Shown here in pieces: positions 25,692-35,434 of a stretch of 64,000 nt of DNA. Below the pieces are notes generated by a model. That model saw nothing but the letters and a program-made list of their open reading frames with translations. It did no database searches and was not told where the DNA came from. Position 1 is the first letter of the stretch. Every line of letters begins with the position of its first letter. A program made the translations under genes and the position numbers. Source of the DNA: Postechiella sp039985655 (lineage in GTDB: Bacteria; Bacteroidota; Bacteroidia; Flavobacteriales; Flavobacteriaceae); contig JBDWSF010000018.1 in assembly GCA_039985655.1 (NCBI GenBank), positions 62,001 through 126,000 on the forward strand, given 5' to 3'.

Positions 25692-27269
25692 ATGAATAAA
25701 ATTAAAACGAGTACTAGGCTCATAAACATACTATTAATACTATTAACTTTTTGTGGTTGTGAAAATGAAGTAAAGAAGGTTGAGGTTGAAAAAATGCCCA
25801 ATATTATTTTTATTCTTGCAGATGATTTAGGATATGGAGATGTGTCTAGTTATAATGAAAATTCTAAAATTAAAACAAATAATATAGATCAATTAGCAGC
25901 AGAAGGCGTTATGTTTACAGATGCACATACCAGTAGTGCTGTGTGTACACCAACGCGTTATGGTATATTAACAGGGCGTTATAATTGGCGTTCAACATTA
26001 AAAAAAGGAGTGTTAGGGGGCTATTCAAAAGCATTAATTGCACCAAATCGTACAACGATAGGAAAATTTCTAAAAAATGAAGGGTATCATACAGCTTACA
26101 TAGGTAAATGGCACCTTGGATGGGACTGGACTTTCGTAGAAAAAGATTCTGTAAATCAAGACCAATGGGATGCTAAACCTAAAGTAGATTATTCCATTCC
26201 AGTTAAGAATGGTCCGAATACTCGAGGGTTCGATTACAGTTATGGTTTTAATGGTTCATTGGACATGGCACCTTATGTGTGGGTTGAAAACGGTAAAGCA
26301 ACGATGGTACCAACGAAAGAAACTGTGAATAAAGAAAAGCAAGCATGGTGGCGAAAAGGACCAACTTCTGATGATTTTGACCACGAGCAAGTTTTACCAA
26401 ATATTACTAAAAAGACAGTTGGTTTTATAAATAAGAATGCTAAAAGTGACGAACCGTTTTTTGTTTATATGCCTTTGCCAGCACCACATACGCCTATATT
26501 ACCAACAGATGAGTTTAAAGGAAAAAGTGGATTAGATAATCCGTATGGGGATTTTGTTATTATGGTTGACTGGGTTGTAGGCGAAATAATGAAATCATTG
26601 GAAGAACAAGGTATTGCAGATAACACCATATTAGTATTTACCAGCGATAATGGTTGTTCTAACCAAGCAGATTTTGAACAATTAGCAACCAAGAAGCATG
26701 ATCCAAGCTATGTATTTCGTGGGCATAAAGCTGATATTTTTGAAGGAGGGCACCGTGTCCCATATGTAGTACGTTGGCCTTCTAAAATTAAAGGAGGGAA
26801 GTCTAATCAGTTGGTTTGTACAACAGATCTTTTTGCTACTGCTGCAGATATTCTTAATGTTCCGCTTAAAGATAATTTTGCTGAAGATAGTTATAGCTTT
26901 TTGTCAGCTTTAGGCGTTGAATCTAGTTTGCCAAAAAGAGAAAGTATTGTTCACCATTCCATCAACGGATCTTTTGCTTATCGTAAAGGAGACTACAAAG
27001 CTATTTTTTGCCCAGGATCTGGTGGTTGGAGTTTTCCTAGACCAAATGATAAAGCTATTGATAGTTTACCTAAATTTCAGTTCTATAATTTAAGTAACGA
27101 CATAGGAGAAGAAACCAATTTATTAAATGAACAACCAGAATTATTAGAACAATATAGAAAAGAGCTTTCACAAATTGTTTCAAACGGTAGGAGTACAGAA
27201 GGAGAAAAACAGAAAAATGATGCTCCAGAAACCTGGCCACAATTAAATTGGATGGATATTGAAGAGTAA
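25692..27269 (+). CDS. S1 family sulfatase, lipoprotein (CTPTR motif)
   Basis: A 525-residue type I sulfatase with a lipobox cysteine at 21 or 23 (TFCGC). The metal pair is D44-D45 in LADDLGYGD. The maturation motif is C85-T-P-T-R89, followed by YGILTGRYNWR. KWHLG (about 142-146) and the TSDNG motif with its Asp-Asn pair complete the active site. The truncated sulfatase at 63574 shares the TSSAVCTPTRYGILTGRYNW stretch and is its close paralogue. It is 44 bases after the 878-residue protein gene and 67 before another sulfatase, so all are probably co-transcribed. It would remove one sulfate position from the imported glycan. Confidence 0.92.
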   Translation: MNKIKTSTRLINILLILLTFCGCENEVKKVEVEKMPNIIFILADDLGYGDVSSYNENSKIKTNNIDQLAAEGVMFTDAHTSSAVCTPTRYGILTGRYNWRSTLKKGVLGGYSKALIAPNRTTIGKFLKNEGYHTAYIGKWHLGWDWTFVEKDSVNQDQWDAKPKVDYSIPVKNGPNTRGFDYSYGFNGSLDMAPYVWVENGKATMVPTKETVNKEKQAWWRKGPTSDDFDHEQVLPNITKKTVGFINKNAKSDEPFFVYMPLPAPHTPILPTDEFKGKSGLDNPYGDFVIMVDWVVGEIMKSLEEQGIADNTILVFTSDNGCSNQADFEQLATKKHDPSYVFRGHKADIFEGGHRVPYVVRWPSKIKGGKSNQLVCTTDLFATAADILNVPLKDNFAEDSYSFLSALGVESSLPKRESIVHHSINGSFAYRKGDYKAIFCPGSGGWSFPRPNDKAIDSLPKFQFYNLSNDIGEETNLLNEQPELLEQYRKELSQIVSNGRSTEGEKQKNDAPETWPQLNWMDIEE

Positions 27270-27336
27270 CATTCTAGAATATTAAATTTATTTATATAAA
27301 CATTATCAAAACGAAAAATAACAACAAACACTAATT

Positions 27337-29190
27337 ATGAAACTAAACCAGTTTAAGAGTAAATGGATTTTTGAAAATATCAATAAGTCAATATGTCATA
27401 ACTTATTTTTAATACTACCACTTATTCTTTTTTCATGTAAAGAAAAACAGGAAAAAGTAGAACCTCAAGATAATAGACCCAATATTGTATTTGTTATTAC
27501 AGATGATCAAGGTTATGGGGATTTAGGACATACAGGTAATACAATTATTAAAACGCCAACCATAGATAAATTTGCTACAGAAGCAGTAAGTTTAACAAAC
27601 TATCATGTGGGAACTACCTGTGCGCCAACTAGAGCAGGTTTGTTAACAGGAAGAAATTGTAATAGAAATGGTGTTTGGCATACCATTATGGGAGCTTCTA
27701 TGCTAAACAAAGAAGAAACGACTATTGCTAATGTGTTACAGGATAATGGTTATAAAACAGGTATGTTTGGCAAATGGCACTTAGGAGATAATAGTCCATT
27801 TAGACCACACCAAAGAGGTTTTGATGAAGCATTTTACCATGGAGGAGGTGGTGTAGGACAAACTCCAGATTACTGGAATAATGATTATTTTGATGATACT
27901 TATTTTAGAAATGGCGTTCCAGAGAAAAAAGAAGGCTATTGCACAGACGTATGGTTTAATGAAGCTTTGAGTTTTATTGAAGCTAAAAAAGACGAACCTT
28001 TTTTTTGTTACTTAAGTTTAAATGCGCCACATGGTCCTTACAACCTGCCAAAAGAATATTATGATTTATATAAAGACGAAACGCGTATTCAAGAAACTCA
28101 AAAACGTTTTTATGGAATGATTACCAATATTGATAATAATTTTTCAAAGTTGTTGACTAAATTGGAAACTTTAGGAATAGCCGAAAACACAATAGTAGTT
28201 TTTACTACCGATAATGGTACAGCGAGGGGTTATAAAGTCAATGATAAAACAAATGAAGTTTTTGGGTACAACGCTGGTATGCGTGGAACAAAAGGGAGTC
28301 ATTATGATGGAGGACATAGAGTACCATTCATTATTAGATGGCCCGATGGCGGATTAACCGGAGGTAAAAGTCTTGACGGTTTATTAGCTCATGTAGATAT
28401 GTTACCAACTTTAACAAAATTTACAGGAGAAACACATACCATAACTAAAACGATGGATGGGGCCGATGTTAGTGATTACCTTTTAGGCAAAAATGAAGCT
28501 CCGAAAAGATTTTTAGTGACTGATACACAACGCGTACCATGGCCTATAAAAGGGCGAAACAGTTGTGTTATGGAAGATAACTGGCGTTTAAATAAAGGAA
28601 AAGAGCTTTATAATGTAGCTGAAGACCCAGGACAAACAATTAATCTAGCTGATAAGTATCCAGAAAAAGTAGTAGAAATGAATGCCTTTTATGAAAGCTG
28701 GTGGGAAGATGTTATTAAAGAAACCAAATTTTCTGTTATAGAGTTAGGCGTAGAGGACGTGGATGTGATTACTTGTCATGATGCAAGAACAATAGATTTT
28801 TATCCACCATGGAATCAGCAAATGATTCGTGTAGGAAAGCCAATGGAGCCTGCACCTTTTACCGTGAATTTTGTTAAAGCAGGAAAGTATAGATTTCATT
28901 TAAGACGATGGCCTTCAGAAAGCGGTTTAGCACTTGGAGCTGAATTAAAAGATGGAAAACCAGAAACACTATATGAAGCCCCAATTGCAAATGGAAAATC
29001 TATGAAATTTGCTAAAGCCTATTTAAAAATAGCTGGTAGTAATGTTGAAACAGTTGTAGATAATAATGCCGAAGCTGCTATTTTAGAAATGGAAGTAACT
29101 CAAGGAGAAACTGAACTTTTGGCCTATTTTGATATGGAAGACGGAACACTATGTAATGCTTTTTATGTTGATGTTGAAAAAGTAAATTAG
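27337..29190 (+). CDS. S1 family sulfatase with C-terminal extension, lipoprotein
   Basis: A 617-residue type I sulfatase. After an unusually long leader the lipobox LFSC gives Cys34. Metal residues are D56-D57 in TDDQGYGD; the maturation motif is C95-A-P-T-R99; KWHLGDN follows, and TTDNG provides the second metal pair. The core ends near residue 480. The last 130 residues form a separate beta-rich domain (FTVNFVKAGKYRFHLRRWP), as in sulfatases with an added carbohydrate-binding-like module. A long hairpin plus T-tract directly follows the gene. The leader makes the start uncertain; no other in-frame ATG precedes the hydrophobic segment. Confidence 0.9.
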   Translation: MKLNQFKSKWIFENINKSICHNLFLILPLILFSCKEKQEKVEPQDNRPNIVFVITDDQGYGDLGHTGNTIIKTPTIDKFATEAVSLTNYHVGTTCAPTRAGLLTGRNCNRNGVWHTIMGASMLNKEETTIANVLQDNGYKTGMFGKWHLGDNSPFRPHQRGFDEAFYHGGGGVGQTPDYWNNDYFDDTYFRNGVPEKKEGYCTDVWFNEALSFIEAKKDEPFFCYLSLNAPHGPYNLPKEYYDLYKDETRIQETQKRFYGMITNIDNNFSKLLTKLETLGIAENTIVVFTTDNGTARGYKVNDKTNEVFGYNAGMRGTKGSHYDGGHRVPFIIRWPDGGLTGGKSLDGLLAHVDMLPTLTKFTGETHTITKTMDGADVSDYLLGKNEAPKRFLVTDTQRVPWPIKGRNSCVMEDNWRLNKGKELYNVAEDPGQTINLADKYPEKVVEMNAFYESWWEDVIKETKFSVIELGVEDVDVITCHDARTIDFYPPWNQQMIRVGKPMEPAPFTVNFVKAGKYRFHLRRWPSESGLALGAELKDGKPETLYEAPIANGKSMKFAKAYLKIAGSNVETVVDNNAEAAILEMEVTQGETELLAYFDMEDGTLCNAFYVDVEKVN

Positions 29191-29212
29191 ACTAATTAAT
29201 ATCATAAAAAAG

Positions 29213-29288
29213 AAGTGGTCTAAATAGAACTGCATTAATGTGTTTTTTTGAAATCAAAAAGGCATGATGTTATTTAGACCACTTTTTT
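29213..29288 (+). terminator. Long-stem terminator after the sulfatase pair
   Basis: A perfect 14-base stem, AAGTGGTCTAAATA (29213-29226) with TATTTAGACCACTT (29271-29284), is followed by T residues. The 44-base loop contains a second hairpin (TTTTTGA/TCAAAAA). It should stop most transcripts before the S51 peptidase gene. Confidence 0.85.
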
Positions 29289-29348
29289 ATTATTATTATT
29301 ATTATAACGAAAGCTTTTGTTTAGTAATATTTGTTATTAAAAATTTAT

Positions 29349-30098
29349 ATGAAGAAGATTAATGCTTTTTATCTGTTTTTTGTTTTTACAATAGCTGTGA
29401 CTTTTGCTCAAGATCAATACATTTTTCCATCTGGAAATTGGCCTAATAAATTATTTATAAAAGAGATTATAAAACTAACAGGTAAAGAGCGTCCAAAGAT
29501 TTGTTTTCTGCCTACAGCTTCGGCAGATAGTGAAGCGAGTATATTAAGATGGCATGATTTGGTTCATGACCTATCTGTAGATTCTTATGTTCAAGGTGTT
29601 TGGATTAGTTCTCATAGTCAAAAAGTGTCATTTGAAGAAGTGCTCTTAAGCATGGACGCTATAGTTGTTGGTGGTGGGAATACTTTAAACATGCTTGCCA
29701 TATGGAAGGCTCAAGGAATTGATCACGTATTAAAAAAAGCCCTTGAAAAAGGTGTTGTTTTAGCAGGAGGAAGTGCTGGTTCTTTGTGTTGGTTTGATAG
29801 TGGTACAACAGACTCTAGACCCATTGAATTAAGCGTTGTGAAAGGTTTGGGCTTTTTGCCTTACAGTCATAGCCCTCATTATGATAGCAAAGGAAGTCGT
29901 AAACCTTTGTATCATGAAAATATAAAAAATGGAATTTTAAAATCGGGGTATGCTATGGACAACAATGCTGGAATCATTTTTAAGAATGGAATACCATTTA
30001 AGGTGGTTTCAATTAACGAAAAACAGAATTGTTATTTTGTTTCAGAAAAAAGCGGTAAGATTATAGAAGAAAAGTTGGAATCAATTATTCTCGAATAA
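29349..30098 (+). CDS. Exported S51 family peptidase (cyanophycinase / peptidase E-like)
   Basis: I chose the ATG at 29349 (249 residues), which starts directly on a Sec signal peptide ending TFAQ; an upstream TTG at 29331 adds six residues. GGGNTLNML (108-116) and the nucleophile elbow AGGSAGSLCW, with Ser142, are the signatures of the S51 family, which includes peptidase E (Asp-X dipeptides) and cyanophycinase. A conserved LPYSHSPHYDS (near 172-182) likely supplies the His. The product would act in the periplasm or outside. Family members cleave small acidic peptides, so a role in releasing peptide or amino-acyl groups is possible. Why it sits in a polysaccharide locus is unclear. Confidence 0.8.
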   Translation: MKKINAFYLFFVFTIAVTFAQDQYIFPSGNWPNKLFIKEIIKLTGKERPKICFLPTASADSEASILRWHDLVHDLSVDSYVQGVWISSHSQKVSFEEVLLSMDAIVVGGGNTLNMLAIWKAQGIDHVLKKALEKGVVLAGGSAGSLCWFDSGTTDSRPIELSVVKGLGFLPYSHSPHYDSKGSRKPLYHENIKNGILKSGYAMDNNAGIIFKNGIPFKVVSINEKQNCYFVSEKSGKIIEEKLESIILE

Positions 30099-30143
30099 AA
30101 ATATTTAAAGTAGCTTTTTTATTAAAAGCTGAACATTAATGTG

Positions 30144-31325
30144 ATGAAATTAAACAAAACTATTATTCGAAAAACAAGTTTGAAGCTGTCAACCTTAATT
30201 TGGTTATTTTTAATAGTTCACACAAATACTTTTTCTCAAAACCTCATTAAGAACAGTAGTTTTGAAGATGGAAATACCCATTGGCTATCAAAAGGAGACA
30301 CCATGGAACGGCATCACAAAAGTATTTTGAATGTGCAGCCTATCCAAGGAGATTATTATGCAGAATTAGCAAACAATAAAGGCTATAAATTATTTCAATC
30401 CGTACCAGTAAAAAAAGGAGCATATTATCAAATATCGTTTTACACACAAGCAAGACCAAAGGTGTCAGAGCGTGAAAGTCATTTTGTCTTTGCTGTTAAT
30501 GATGATGAATTAACAGCAAAATTAGAACCAAAGCATAACGATTGGCAGCAGTATATTTATACTGTAATGGCGATTAGTATAGAACTTACGGTTTCTTTTG
30601 AAGACACCTATTATGGTGCTGAAGGCATTGGAGCAATGATAGATTATGTGGATGTTCATGAATTAAAACAATCTGATTTTATCTCAATATTTGATGGTGA
30701 AACTTTAGAGGGTTGGAAGGTTTATGGAAACCCTTCAGATTTAGAAAAAAACTATTGGACTGTAGATCATGAAAGTATTCTGTGCAATACTATGGGCGAC
30801 AAAAACCATGGAGCTGTATGGTTGTTTTATGAAGAAGAATTGACTGACTTTGAACTAAAAATTAAATTTCAAGCTTATAAAGACAGTCCTGGGAATAGTG
30901 GTTTGCAAGTGCGAAGCCGATTTTACGAAGGCGGAGATATTGATGGCCCACAATTTGATATTCATCCACCAGCACCATTCCGTACGGCATTGCTTTATGA
31001 TGAATCTGACGGATACAACAGATGGATATATCCAAGTATGCCTAGTCCAGCGCTTAAACCTGAAGATGCAGATAATAGTTCCCCTTTTTATTATTCAGGT
31101 GATACTCCCGCATGGAATACCCTTCATATTATTTGTAGAGGTACCATAATACAATCATTTCTTAATGGTGTTTTAGTTACCGATTTTGATGGATCTGGTA
31201 TTTTAGATGATGTTATTCATCAAGAACAGCACGTAGGGATGTCTGGTAAAATAGCACTACAAGTTCACGCTAAAAACGAATTAAAAATAAGATTTAAAGA
31301 TATTCAACTAAAAAAACTAAAGTAA
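30144..31325 (+). CDS. DUF1080 protein (3-keto-disaccharide hydrolase-like) with N-terminal beta-sandwich
   Basis: The GTG at 30141 is followed at once by ATG at 30144, used here (393 residues). After a signal peptide ending NTFSQ, residues about 32-185 form a carbohydrate-binding-like sandwich (LIKNSSFEDGNTHWL, GAYYQISFYTQARP). Residues about 190-393 are a DUF1080 domain: SIFDGETLEGWKVYG, the LKIKFQAYKDSPGNSGLQVRS core and DIDGPQFDIHPP. This domain (PF06439) is named for hydrolysis of 3-keto-disaccharides; related Bacteroides enzymes act on 3-keto-glucosides. The gene is contiguous with the ThuA-like gene (stop and start adjacent), indicating translational coupling. Confidence 0.8.
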   Translation: MKLNKTIIRKTSLKLSTLIWLFLIVHTNTFSQNLIKNSSFEDGNTHWLSKGDTMERHHKSILNVQPIQGDYYAELANNKGYKLFQSVPVKKGAYYQISFYTQARPKVSERESHFVFAVNDDELTAKLEPKHNDWQQYIYTVMAISIELTVSFEDTYYGAEGIGAMIDYVDVHELKQSDFISIFDGETLEGWKVYGNPSDLEKNYWTVDHESILCNTMGDKNHGAVWLFYEEELTDFELKIKFQAYKDSPGNSGLQVRSRFYEGGDIDGPQFDIHPPAPFRTALLYDESDGYNRWIYPSMPSPALKPEDADNSSPFYYSGDTPAWNTLHIICRGTIIQSFLNGVLVTDFDGSGILDDVIHQEQHVGMSGKIALQVHAKNELKIRFKDIQLKKLK

Positions 31326-32072
31326 ATGGGACATTTTAAAAGAAACAGTATCGTATTTGGAATCATATTTATGATGGCGCTGTCTTTCCAGTCTCAAAAT
31401 CGCTATTACGATTATAAAGATAGAAATCCAGAAGGTAAAGTCCATATTCTATATATGGCAGGAGGTAGTTGGCACGATCACTTGGGAGTCGCAGCGATAC
31501 TCAGAAGGTTTTTAGAAGTAAGACACGAATATCATATTACATATTCAGAAGATTTTGATGTATTTACTAGACCATTAGATACTTATGGTGTTATTATAAT
31601 GAATGGTATGCCTACTCATTTTTCTGATGAGCAAATGGATGGATTTAAAAAAGCAGTTGAACAAGGGAAACCCGTTTTAGGACTTCATTCCGCTACAGCT
31701 GCATTAAAGAAAGACACAGAACATTTACCCATTTATACTGAAATTATAGGGGCGCTTTTTAAAAAACATCCTCCAATTCATAGGTTTCCAGTAGAAATAA
31801 AAGAACAAAACCATCCAATAACTAAAAATATTGGAGACTTTGAAATATATGATGAAATGTATTTTTATCTTAAACAAGCTGAAGGCTCTACAGTACTTAT
31901 TGAAGCAGAACATGAAGGTGTAAAAACACCAATAGCTTGGACTAGAAACTATGGAAAAGGGAAAGTGTTTTATACCTCATTAGGTCATAGTATGGGGGCA
32001 GTGACCAATCGTCATTTCCAGCAACTCGTATTAAATGCTTTGATTTGGTTAGTAGAAGATAATAAACAATAA
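31326..32072 (+). CDS. ThuA-like domain protein, exported
   Basis: This 248-residue protein starts on the base following the DUF1080 stop codon. A signal peptide (about 1-22) precedes a ThuA-like alpha/beta fold: KVHILYMAGGSWHDH, TYGVIIMNGMPTHFSDEQ, GKPVLGLHSATAAL and the closing GKGKVFYTSLGHS (residues about 210-222). ThuA-fold proteins are class-I glutamine-amidotransferase-like; the family is named for trehalose utilisation in Sinorhizobium, where ThuA with ThuB is linked to 3-keto-sugar conversion. It probably works with the adjacent DUF1080 protein and the second ThuA-like protein. Confidence 0.8.
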   Translation: MGHFKRNSIVFGIIFMMALSFQSQNRYYDYKDRNPEGKVHILYMAGGSWHDHLGVAAILRRFLEVRHEYHITYSEDFDVFTRPLDTYGVIIMNGMPTHFSDEQMDGFKKAVEQGKPVLGLHSATAALKKDTEHLPIYTEIIGALFKKHPPIHRFPVEIKEQNHPITKNIGDFEIYDEMYFYLKQAEGSTVLIEAEHEGVKTPIAWTRNYGKGKVFYTSLGHSMGAVTNRHFQQLVLNALIWLVEDNKQ

Positions 32073-32077
32073 AATAT

Positions 32078-33040
32078 ATGAATAGTTATTATTTTAAGAG
32101 TTTTATAATCACTGCTTTAATATTGTTTTGCAATATAATAATTATAAAATCTCAAGAAATAAAAGAGTCTACTAATCTAGATACCGTCAAGTTAGAAATA
32201 ATACCAGTACTAATTATTGATGGTTTTAGCAATCATCAGTGGGATATAAATACTAAATATCTAAAAAGAATACTCGAATCTACAGGAAAGTTTAAAGTAT
32301 CCGTGAGTACTTGTCCAAATCAAAAAGAAAACAAGTCAGAATGGGAGAATTGGAATCCAGATTTTAATGCATATCCTGTGGTCATACAAACTTGTAATAA
32401 TGTTTTTAAAGAAGATCGTTTACAATGGTCTAAGTCTGTAAAAGAATCTTTTGAAAAGTATGTATCAGAAGGCGGCGGCGTTTATATGTACCATGCCGCT
32501 ACCAATGCTTTTAAAGGATGGTCTGCATATAATAAAATGATCGCTTTGGGGTGGCGAAATAAAGACTTTGGTGTAGCGGTAATTATTAATGATAAAGAAG
32601 AACTAGAGATTATTCCAAAGGGAGAAGGCGAAAATACGGGGCATGGTGCGCGTACAGATGCGTTAATAACTCGAATAGGGAATCATCCCATTCATATAGG
32701 GATGCCTAAAGCATGGAGAGCTGCCGATGTCGAGATTTACCGCTATGGAAGAGGTACAACCGAAAACCTAGAGGTTTTATCGTATGCCAAAGACGCAAAA
32801 ACAGAATTGAATTTTCCAATGGAATGGACTGTCAAATATGGCAAAGGCAAAGTGTATTGTTCTACTTATGGTCATTTATGGAAAAATCAAGAGTGGCCTT
32901 CAAGTATGCGTTGTGCTGCATTTCAACAATCTATAGTGAGTGCTTTACAGTGGTTAAGTGGTTATGTGGTTGACAATTATGTAGATGCTGATTTTCCAAC
33001 TAGCGAAAGTACAGTTTTAAGGTTGCCTATTATAGACTAA
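32078..33040 (+). CDS. ThuA-like domain protein (second), exported
   Basis: A 320-residue protein five bases after the previous gene. The leader is a Sec signal peptide of about 26 residues. The ThuA fold is recognisable by IIPVLIIDGFSNHQWD, the GGGVYMYHAATNAFKGW loop with its His, GNHPIHIGMPKAW and the closing GKGKVYCSTYGHLW. It differs from the first ThuA-like protein in length and in a large insertion around 60-100, so it is not a recent duplicate. Together, DUF1080-ThuA-ThuA form a compact three-gene unit likely handling oxidised (3-keto) or otherwise modified sugars. No dehydrogenase of the Gfo/Idh type lies beside them. Confidence 0.78.
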   Translation: MNSYYFKSFIITALILFCNIIIIKSQEIKESTNLDTVKLEIIPVLIIDGFSNHQWDINTKYLKRILESTGKFKVSVSTCPNQKENKSEWENWNPDFNAYPVVIQTCNNVFKEDRLQWSKSVKESFEKYVSEGGGVYMYHAATNAFKGWSAYNKMIALGWRNKDFGVAVIINDKEELEIIPKGEGENTGHGARTDALITRIGNHPIHIGMPKAWRAADVEIYRYGRGTTENLEVLSYAKDAKTELNFPMEWTVKYGKGKVYCSTYGHLWKNQEWPSSMRCAAFQQSIVSALQWLSGYVVDNYVDADFPTSESTVLRLPIID

Positions 33041-33498
33041 ATATTAACAACTTCATCGAATTAATAGTGAAAAACAATTTTCAATGAGGTGAAGAACTAT
33101 TAAAATCCGTTCAATAAAAAAAATATTACGCGCTTAAATTATCTACTAAAATCAATTTTAGGTTTCTCAAGGCAAATATACAAATCGTAAAAAACGGTTT
33201 CATATTCTGCTTACAATTTTAGGATGATTACTTAAAATCCTTCAAAGGATAAATCCTCTTAACTTAATGTTAAAATTTTTCGTACAGTCTTCATTTGTTA
33301 AATTCAAACACACTGATTGATTTAAGCAACGAAATAATTTAACCATTTGTATTTCAGTGTTTTATTAATGCTCATTTCTGTCATAAAAACGTGAAACAAA
33401 TCGATTGAATAGAGAAACGTTTAATCGTATTGGTTATATAAATTTGAAGGTAAGCTAAACTGAATCAGCTTGAATTTAAAATATAATCTAATTACCTC
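33041..33498. promoter_or_regulatory. Intergenic region with promoter of the GH29-SusC-SusD unit
   Basis: This 458-base gap has no convincing ORF. TAAATTTG at 33439-33446 matches TAnnTTTG and would start the GH29 transcript with a leader of about 46 bases. Just upstream, GAAACGTTTA (33414-33423) contains the CG-centred octamer AAACGTTT. Short hairpins occur, such as ATCCTT/AAGGAT and ACACTGA/TCAGTGT, without clear T-tracts. CAATTTTAGG occurs twice in the first 200 bases. Confidence 0.4.
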
Positions 33499-35307
33499 AT
33501 GAAAAAAATATTAATCATCATCACATTATCTATTTGTCTTCTAAGTTGTAATTCACGTGAAAAGAAAACAGAAGAAGTCATAGAAATAAATACTCCAGAA
33601 ATGGATGAAATGTGGGGTAATCAAAAAGATATAAAAACACTATCAGGTTCACCTAGAAATGATTTGTTTGACGATGGAAACTATGCCATGTTTATACATT
33701 GGGGAATTTATTCAAATATCGCTAATAAGTGGAAGGATTCTACATATTATGGTATTAGTGAATGGATAATGAATCCAAGACGGGCAAATATTCCGGCTGA
33801 CGAATATATGGCAGAAGCAAAAAACTTTAACCCTGTTAATTTCAATGCAAAAGAAATAGCAAAGCTAGCCAAAGATGCAGGTATGAAGTATATCGTTGTG
33901 ACTAGTAAACATCACGATGGATTTGCTATGTACGATTCTAAAAGCAGTGATTTTAATATTGTTAAAGCCTCTCCTTTTGCACGCGACCCTATGAAAGAAT
34001 TAGCTAAAGCATGTAAAGAATTGGAGCTTGGTTTTGGTTTTTATTATTCGCATAATCAAGATTGGACATTTCCTGGAGGTAATGGAGGACCTACTATTAA
34101 TGAAAAAGGTGAAAAAGTAGGATTTGATTATTATTTTAAACATAAATGTTTACCTCAAGTAGAAGAGATAACGACTGAGTATGGGGATATAGCGCTTGTA
34201 TGGTTTGATACACCAGGAGACATGGAGAAAAAGTATGTAGAAGAATTGGTTGAAGTTGTAAGAAAGAATCAACCCAAAGCTTTAATCTCTGGACGTGCGG
34301 GGCATGGCTTAGGAGATTATTTGTCTTTAGGTGACATGAATATACCTACTGAAAACGTGGGGGGATTGTGGGAAACGGTTGATGTAACTAATGATTCGTG
34401 GGGGTATGCTTGGTATGATGAGAATTGGAAAAGCCCAAAGCTAATTTTAAAAAACATCATTTCTACAGTAGCAAGAGGAGGTACCTATATGTTAAATGTT
34501 GGACCAAAACCAGATGGTAGTATTCCTCTTGAAGCGATGAGTTCTCTTCGCGAATCGGGTGAATGGATAAATAGATATTCACAAATAATATATAAAGCAA
34601 AACCTTCACCTTGGGGGCATGCATTACCATGGGGAGATGTTACTGTATCAAAGAATAAACTTAATCTATGTATTTATCAATGGCCATTAGATGGAGAGAT
34701 AACCTTACCTGGTCTTAATAATAATATTATATCTGCTAATCTTTTGGTAGATGGTAAGCTGCAACCTATAAAAACTTCAAATAAAAAGGGTTGGGTGACT
34801 TTTCAACTTCCAGCAAAAAGACCTGAAAAATTGATTTCTGTAATAGAAGTTGAATTAGATATGGAACCTAAAGTTGATAAAACGATTGGTGTTGATCCCG
34901 TATTTTCAACAGTGATACCAGTGGATATGGCTGAAGCTAAAAATTGTGAGATTTTAGAGAAAAAATGGATGGAAAAATTTGGTGAGTGGAAACATATTCA
35001 GCAAGCAGAAAATTGGAATTTAGAGAGTCAAGTGACTTGGGAAGTTGATGTTAAGGAATCTGGTTATTATCAAGTAGATCTTAATTATGCAGGAGTAGGC
35101 AGAATAGTGTGGCGTATTCAAACTGATGAAGGGAGTATGATTCAAAATGAACAAAATTCATCTCATATTTATAGCTTTTTTCAAATGGGACATTTAAATT
35201 TTAATAAACCAGGGCGGCATACTATTTTTGTATCCTTTGTTGATGGAGCCATAAAAACGGCAAGTTTAAAAACGATTAAGCTAACACCAGTTAGTAATAT
35301 GGATTAA
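33499..35307 (+). CDS. GH29 alpha-L-fucosidase, lipoprotein
   Basis: A 602-residue retaining exo-alpha-L-fucosidase. The lipobox LLSC gives Cys17. The GH29 barrel starts with MFIHWGIYSN; VVTSKHHDGFAMYDS and GFGFYYSHNQDW line the fucose pocket; the nucleophile is D237 in VWFDTPGDM. After the barrel, a beta-sandwich (about 365-450) is followed by a second sandwich near the end (KFGEWKHIQQAENW onward) resembling a carbohydrate-binding module. The protein at 49684 has the same architecture and is a paralogue. It opens the unit with SusC and SusD, consistent with fucose-rich oligosaccharides being the imported material. Linkage preference (1,3 or 1,4) cannot be read. Confidence 0.93.
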   Translation: MKKILIIITLSICLLSCNSREKKTEEVIEINTPEMDEMWGNQKDIKTLSGSPRNDLFDDGNYAMFIHWGIYSNIANKWKDSTYYGISEWIMNPRRANIPADEYMAEAKNFNPVNFNAKEIAKLAKDAGMKYIVVTSKHHDGFAMYDSKSSDFNIVKASPFARDPMKELAKACKELELGFGFYYSHNQDWTFPGGNGGPTINEKGEKVGFDYYFKHKCLPQVEEITTEYGDIALVWFDTPGDMEKKYVEELVEVVRKNQPKALISGRAGHGLGDYLSLGDMNIPTENVGGLWETVDVTNDSWGYAWYDENWKSPKLILKNIISTVARGGTYMLNVGPKPDGSIPLEAMSSLRESGEWINRYSQIIYKAKPSPWGHALPWGDVTVSKNKLNLCIYQWPLDGEITLPGLNNNIISANLLVDGKLQPIKTSNKKGWVTFQLPAKRPEKLISVIEVELDMEPKVDKTIGVDPVFSTVIPVDMAEAKNCEILEKKWMEKFGEWKHIQQAENWNLESQVTWEVDVKESGYYQVDLNYAGVGRIVWRIQTDEGSMIQNEQNSSHIYSFFQMGHLNFNKPGRHTIFVSFVDGAIKTASLKTIKLTPVSNMD

Positions 35308-35434
35308 AATATAATGCTAAAACTAAATAACTAATAAAATTTTAAAATAGAAGCCAATGAAATAACTAACTACAATTAACCTTAATAGTATTGCTTAAAA
35401 TGAAAAAAAATATAACTAACTAACCTTTTTAAAT

